Assembly (NCBI GenBank): GCA_023259575.1
Contig: JALRHN010000103.1
Coordinates: 1 to 7,248, forward strand
Length of the DNA stretch: 7,248 nt
DNA from: Candidatus Kapaibacterium sp.
Lineage (GTDB): Bacteria > Bacteroidota > Ignavibacteria > Kapaibacteriales > UBA961
Direction of reading: 5' to 3'
Every line of letters starts with the position of its first letter. The first letter of the stretch is position 1. The position numbers and the translations under genes were made by a program. This document shows, in pieces, positions 6,945 through 7,248 of this stretch. The notes beneath the pieces are model-generated. The model had not been told where the DNA came from and did no database searches. It saw only the letters and a program-made list of their open reading frames with translations.

Positions 6945-7248
6945 AATACACCAGATAATGTAATTTCTTTCAATGCATTTAATAAAGAGTCGATATCTGA
7001 TTGTTTATATGGTATCATATGTCCAATTCGAATATAAGATTGATTCCAATGTTGTTGTCCAGGAGCTATCATAATATTATATCTACTTTCTAATATTTTC
7101 CTCACTTCAATTGCATGTTTACATTTAATTACAGTTAATCCAGCAGCATTATGAAGGGAAACATTATAACCAGAGATAGTTTCTAATTCCTTTTTAAGAT
7201 ATATGTTCTGATTTTGTAATGTTTTTTTATATCCTACAATATCATCTG
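6941..7248 (-). CDS. Class V aminotransferase (alanine-glyoxylate / serine-pyruvate type), C-terminal 101 residues; 5' end beyond the window
   Basis: An open frame enters from the right edge (first full codon at 7246-7244) and ends at TGA 6943-6941. The 101 visible residues fit the C-terminal small domain of PLP-dependent class V aminotransferases of the alanine-glyoxylate/serine-pyruvate/PucG group. Features are a GLTVIKC strand (36-42), a segment pairing RKILESRYNIMIAPGQQ (49-65) with YIRIGHM (71-77), and a terminal helix with DIDSLLNALKEI. The RIGHM motif after a glycine-containing turn is the family's hallmark; its arginine binds the substrate carboxylate in characterised relatives. The PLP lysine and cofactor loops lie off the window, so activity and substrate cannot be judged. 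The stop overlaps the rdgB start by 4 bases, so the two are probably co-transcribed and translationally coupled. The frame is easily missed because it has no start codon in the window. Confidence 0.85.
   Translation of the reverse strand, partial: DDIVGYKKTLQNQNIYLKKELETISGYNVSLHNAAGLTVIKCKHAIEVRKILESRYNIMIAPGQQHWNQSYIRIGHMIPYKQSDIDSLLNALKEITLSGVL

Noticed and set aside
1..7248. A defence system, mobile element, CRISPR array or RNA gene
   Set aside because: All bases except about 140 are assigned to recognisable housekeeping-type genes; I found no direct-repeat arrays, terminal inverted repeats, transposase or tRNA-like sequence.

Overview
The window is an ordinary bacterial chromosomal segment from an AT-rich organism, roughly one third G+C by eye. 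It carries seven protein-coding genes packed with almost no spacer. I see no tRNA, rRNA, CRISPR array, insertion sequence, integrase or phage gene. The genes point to a Gram-negative-type bacterium. None of the five minus-strand starts visible here has a recognisable Shine-Dalgarno sequence, and the one real intergenic gap holds a TAnnTTTG box, the -7 promoter element known from Bacteroidota. The symporter also has the SKGVAAVPRAS-type hairpin that I associate with Bacteroidota and related (FCB) phyla. A Bacteroidota/Chlorobiota-type host is therefore my best guess, held with low confidence.

Layout: bases 1-902 (+) hold the 3' two thirds of a dicarboxylate/amino acid:cation symporter. Its TAA stop abuts, with no spacer, the TAA stop of the convergent alanine racemase gene (903-2012, -). 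Everything from 903 to the right edge is on the minus strand. In transcription order (right to left) it runs: 3' end of a class V aminotransferase (6941-7248), an rdgB-type nucleotide pyrophosphatase fused to a carboxymuconolactone-decarboxylase-like domain (5730-6944), a SAM methyltransferase with a regulatory domain (4228-5709), a 101-base gap, aspartate-semialdehyde dehydrogenase asd (3125-4126), mannose-1-phosphate guanylyltransferase (2031-3128) and alr (903-2012). Two junctions are 4-base ATGA overlaps (aminotransferase/rdgB and asd/manC). Two others have gaps of only 18-20 bases, so this looks like one or two operons. The 101-base gap before asd is the only plausible internal promoter site.

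How they work together: Asd leads from aspartate to diaminopimelate/lysine, threonine and methionine. Alr makes D-alanine. The guanylyltransferase makes GDP-mannose. The asd-manC-alr half thus supplies precursors for peptidoglycan and surface glycans. The other half is more mixed: an amino-acid/glyoxylate-type aminotransferase, a house-cleaning nucleotidase and a methyltransferase of unknown substrate. The most unusual item is the RdgB fusion, a complete pyrophosphatase joined almost without linker to a two-repeat PcaC/AhpD-like domain lacking the AhpD CxxC. I found no convincing evidence of a new multi-gene system.
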